NCBI GenBank assembly: GCA_025618425.1
Contig: CM046850.1
Span: 11,483,019-11,547,018 of the forward strand
Direction of reading: 5' to 3'
Length of the DNA stretch: 64,000 nt
From: Heliocidaris tuberculata
Taxonomy: Eukaryota; Echinodermata; Echinoidea; Camarodonta; Echinometridae
The translations under genes were made by a program, and so were the position numbers. This document shows positions 61,440-64,000 of this stretch, in pieces (position 1 is the stretch's first letter; each line of letters starts with the position of its first letter). The notes under the pieces are model-generated. The model saw only the letters and a program-made list of their open reading frames with translations. It was not told where the DNA came from and searched no databases.

Positions 61440-62199
61440 TCACATTATAATGATTGTGTAATGTAAGGGTTTAGGAACATTAGAATGATGAGAAATTGAA
61501 TTAATCCTGCTGGAAAGCCACAGAGCCAAGTCCACTGCACACAGATATGGGCAAATTGGAAACACAGTTGTGGTCAGACTCTGGTCCAAATAATACAATT
61601 AATACAATTATTTGGAGTTATAGTCCGGGTACAAGGGCATTCCAAGAACCAATTTTTCAGGGGGCATTGCTACAGTGATATTCTTTTCAGTGGGGATTGA
61701 GAACAAAAAATGAGGAAGCTCACAAATCATTATTCACCCTCACCAAAACTTAACCCTCTGTTTAACATCATAAAGCATATTCAAGGCATTGCTTTCGCAT
61801 AGTTTTCTAATTTTTCCCCCATTTGAATACAGACCACAAATGAATCATATTTGTTATCGACCTTTGAAAAGATTTTATAGAATCCATCCCGAATTAATTT
61901 ATTTTTCGGATTCATCTGAAGGCAAAATGAATGCTCCTCAAATGCCCTCATATTCAAAATATGACGAGAAAAAGGCTGAAGTGTTCGGGCGGAACAGTCA
62001 TGCCACATGTCTGCATGTGCAGTCCCACATACCCATTTCTGTGTGCAGTGCATGTGCTTTTCAGCGAGATTTGGTTCATTTCTTAACATTCTGGTGATTC
62101 TAAAACCTTACAGTATACACAACTTCTTATGTACACATGATGACCCTTTCCCAATTGCTTTGAGAGAGAGTTTCTTTCACAATGTAATCGCATGACCAG
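61440..62199 (+). repeat. Right arm then left arm of the inverted repeat family
   Basis: 61440-61785 is right-arm type. 61790-62199 is left-arm type: GAATGCTCCTCAAATGCCCT, GAAGTGTTCGGGCGGAACAG, CAGTCCCACATACCCATT, GTGCAGTGCATGTGCTTTTC. The latter is the inverse of the sequence in 62342-62715. Overlapping frames on both strands over 61781-62097 follow from this symmetry and are not genes. Confidence 0.7.
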
Positions 62200-62341
62200 G
62201 GGCCCGTTGCACAAAACTTGCGTTTGAACGCAACTCAGGAAAATCAAACGCAACTTTATTTTCAGCCAATCAGAAGTGCGCATTCAGGACTTGCGTTTGA
62301 TTTTAGGAGTTGCGCTTTAAACGCAACTCTGCAACGGGCCC
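62200..62341. mobile_element. Palindromic MITE with GGGCCCGTTGCA ends
   Basis: This 142-bp element has the termini GGGCCCGTTGCA and TGCAACGGGCCC, and inner inverted pairs TTGCGTTTGAACGCAACTC and GCGCTTTAAACGCAACTC. It sits exactly at the symmetry centre of a larger inverted repeat, between GCATGACCAG and CTGGTCATG. Confidence 0.8.
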
Positions 62342-62715
62342 TGGTCATGTAATTACGTTATGAAAGAAACTGTCTTTAAGCAATTTGGAAAAGGTTGATC
62401 ATGTCTATATAAGAATTGGTGTATAATGTGAGGTTTAGGAATCATGAAAAATTACAAACAATTGAACCAATCTTGTTGAATAGCACATGCACTGCACACA
62501 TAAATGGGTATATGGGACTGCACACACATGTGGCGTGGCTGTTCGGCCCGAACACTTTCAGCTATATCTCGTTATATTTCGAATATGAGGGCATACGAAG
62601 AGCAGTTCTTCTCAGGGGACATTTCTACTTTGATGTTCTTCCAAACTGACATAAAATTATTGAGAAAGCTCACAAATTATCTTTTACCTTTCCCAGAACT
62701 CAACTTTCTCTTTAA
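62342..62715 (-). repeat. Right arm of the large inverted repeat
   Basis: Its reverse complement matches 61930-62199 over GGTTCA, TGTGTGCAGTGCATGTGC, CAGTCCCATATACCCATT and GTTCGGGCCGAACAG, and it then continues with right-arm-only sequence to about 62715. Confidence 0.7.
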
Positions 62716-63092
62716 TATTTGATTTTACAACTAAATTTTCTATCAGTGAAAAAAAAAAAAAAAATAAAAACACTTCCCCCCCCCCCGGTGGTGGTTTCTG
62801 CTTTGCTACATCAAAAAAGACATTCTCTTCCTGCATTTGTTATGTATCCTTTTTGTTTGTTTTTGTTGTTTTTTGTTGTTTGTTTTTTTACTAGAGCTCT
62901 TTTAGAGATTACCAGAGGTATTTAAAGCTTTCTACACATGTGTGCTAGAGTTCAGTTGCTCACCTATCCCACGCAAACAGTAAATTATATTTCCTTTTTT
63001 TTTTAATTATTATTATTATTTTTTTCTATTTGATTTAAACGAGGTAAATGCACTTTCCAAGTTTCATATGTGTCTTTGTTTAAAAAACTTCT
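62716..63092 (+). other. Low-complexity stretch
   Basis: Contains A-rich (62749-62770), C11 (62776-62786), (TTTGTT)n-like (62846-62890) and TTATTATT tracts. No gene. Confidence 0.6.
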
Positions 63093-63220
63093 GTGCCGGA
63101 ACACAGCATCCTGTTCATCCAGTCAAAACCAGTAAACGTCTAAAAATACAATGTTTGTGCCGGAACACAGCATCCTGTTCATCCAGTCAAAACCAGTAAA
63201 CGTCTAAAAATACAATGTTT
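63093..63220 (+). repeat. Exact 64-bp tandem duplication
   Basis: The unit from GTGCCGGAACACAGCATCC to AAAATACAATGTTT occurs twice back to back without a mismatch. Identity suggests a recent duplication or an assembly slip. Confidence 0.9.
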
Positions 63221-63565
63221 GATTACAACATTGCATAGGAATTTAATTTTCTACCTACAAAAATATTCACCAAGGATATCAGGCATCATTTCGATTCGAA
63301 TGCTTTGAAGCGGACACATTGAATTTTCTAATTTAGTTGACATCAGAGGTGTTTCCAGCAAGTGCGTACATTCAGATTTCAGATTTCAGATTTAGATTTT
63401 TTCATTCCATTTTCATTTTTCAAAGTATATAACAATAACTATTGTGCAATTAACAAAATACAAAACAACTGACAACAAAACTAAGTGTAGAAACATTTTC
63501 GATTATTACAAATATTTGCAAAGACGTGTGTTTTGTGATTTTTTTTGCAAGCTAACGTAACTGAA
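63221..63565 (+). promoter_or_regulatory. Upstream region of first exon B
   Basis: 345 bases of AT-rich sequence before the ATG at 63566, with a TCAGATTTCAGATTTCAGAT mini-repeat near 63371. No clear TATA box or initiator could be fixed, so the promoter role rests only on position. Confidence 0.25.
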
Positions 63566-63658
63566 ATGGGAAACTGCTGTTCGAGTCATGTCGATCCGGA
63601 CAATGGACAACAGGATAGAGCCTGCACCTGTGAACAGGAACGAGACGATGTGGGTGAG
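63566..63658 (+). CDS. Candidate first coding exon B, myristoyl/palmitoyl-type N-terminus
   Basis: ATG opens 31 codons ending at a GAG|GTCAGT donor in phase 0. The peptide begins MGNCCSSHVD. Gly2, Asn3 and Ser6/Ser7 fit the N-myristoylation pattern, and Cys4-Cys5 are typical palmitoylation positions, so the product would be membrane-anchored on its cytoplasmic side. The rest is polar and acidic with an ACTC motif. It parallels the exon at 57749 in length, CxC motif, acidic end, donor and phase, but that exon lacks the lipidation motif. The remaining exons lie outside the window, so the protein family is not known. Confidence 0.55.
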
Positions 63659-63811
63659 GTCAGTGTTTTAAAATTATTCTCACAAGCAATTAATGCCGTA
63701 GCGTAGAACCATTATACCAGTGGTCCACGAGGCGTCATAGCGGATGCATTTTTAACTGCGCTTATCAAGTCCTTACGCTGGTAATTTAACGCCATGGTTG
63801 CACTGTTCATT
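63659..63811 (+). other. Start of the intron after exon B
   Basis: Begins with the donor GTCAGT. No other feature recognised before the repeat at 63812. Confidence 0.45.
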
Positions 63812-64000
63812 TAAAGGACAAGTCCACACTAATATCAAGTTGATTTGAATAAATAGAGTAAAATTAAACAACCAAAACAGTGAAAATTTTCACTGAAATC
63901 GGATGAAAAATAAGAAAGTTACGGCATTTTGAAGTTTTGCATAATTTCATGAAACAGTGATATGCATAATATGGGCAGTATGCAAATGAGTGAATCGATG
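63812..64000 (+). repeat. Dispersed AAGTCCACAC repeat, cut by window end
   Basis: It starts TTAAAGGACAAGTCCACAC, continues with AAGTTGATTTGAATAAA, GAAATCGGATGAAAAATAAG and AAGTTACGGCATTTTG, and runs off the window. It shares its start with the fragment at 49301 and its AATAAGAAAGTTA core with 36841-37434. I recall repeats of this type from echinoderm genomes, which is weak taxonomic support. Confidence 0.55.

Noticed and set aside
61781..62097. Overlapping 102-residue frames on both strands
   Set aside because: They lie in an arm of an inverted repeat and mirror each other. No coding features are present.

Overview
This is a eukaryotic, repeat-dominated window. There are no operons, ribosome binding sites or long uninterrupted genes. 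I see short spliced exons, tRNA-derived repeats, palindromic MITEs and a large nested transposon array. The repeat style and intron-bearing exons suggest a marine invertebrate, most likely an echinoderm such as a sea urchin. That assignment is an inference from general repeat style, not from a diagnostic gene.

Bases 1-35557 are almost entirely copies of one family of non-autonomous, Helitron-like elements. They best fit the Helentron/Helitron2 type. Each 5' end is AGGTGGTCTGTC folded into a terminal hairpin. Each 3' end carries the inverted GACAGACCACCT, then a TAATTCGTC-loop-GACGAATTA hairpin, then a terminal CTAG. Insertion is between two Ts with no target duplication. Copies lie on the + strand from 1 to 19201 and on the - strand from 20286 to 35557, so the region is one giant imperfect inverted array around a ~1.1 kb spacer. 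Two nested insertions can be read exactly (5234-6945 and 7352-9053), because the interrupted host element resumes at the next base. Body types are type 1 (~1.7 kb), type 2 (~2.1-2.2 kb) and type B, with at least one B/type-2 chimera. Sixteen copies carry a degenerate tRNA-Gly(CCC)-like segment followed by a T tract. Nearly all copies carry TGACGTCA (CRE) palindromes, AGGTCA half-sites (often a perfect DR2) and a long alternating CG/TA tract. No transposase or Rep/helicase coding is present. One outlier copy sits at about 55700-56419. A 500-base N gap (35558-36057) ends the array.

Bases 36058-50900 are ordinary intergenic or intronic DNA with fold-back MITEs (36841-37434, 38618-39009, 42016-42330), a tRNA-like repeat, G/C homopolymers and a 43-bp tandem repeat (49765-50490). 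Exon-like pieces lie at 36194-36475 (broken), 40010-40172, 42464-42838 (a convincing 124-codon terminal exon of unknown family) and 50830-50875 (a tiny terminal exon).

Bases 51000-55500 are a degenerate satellite of ~70-130 bp spacing, built on an AATAAA-containing GAGC...GCTC motif and the palindrome CATATTTAAATATG. Bases 56420-64000 hold two look-alike first exons (57749-57847 and 63566-63658, the latter starting MGNCCSS), a tRNA-derived SINE, alternating inverted copies of another repeat with a nested palindromic MITE, and a 64-bp exact duplication.
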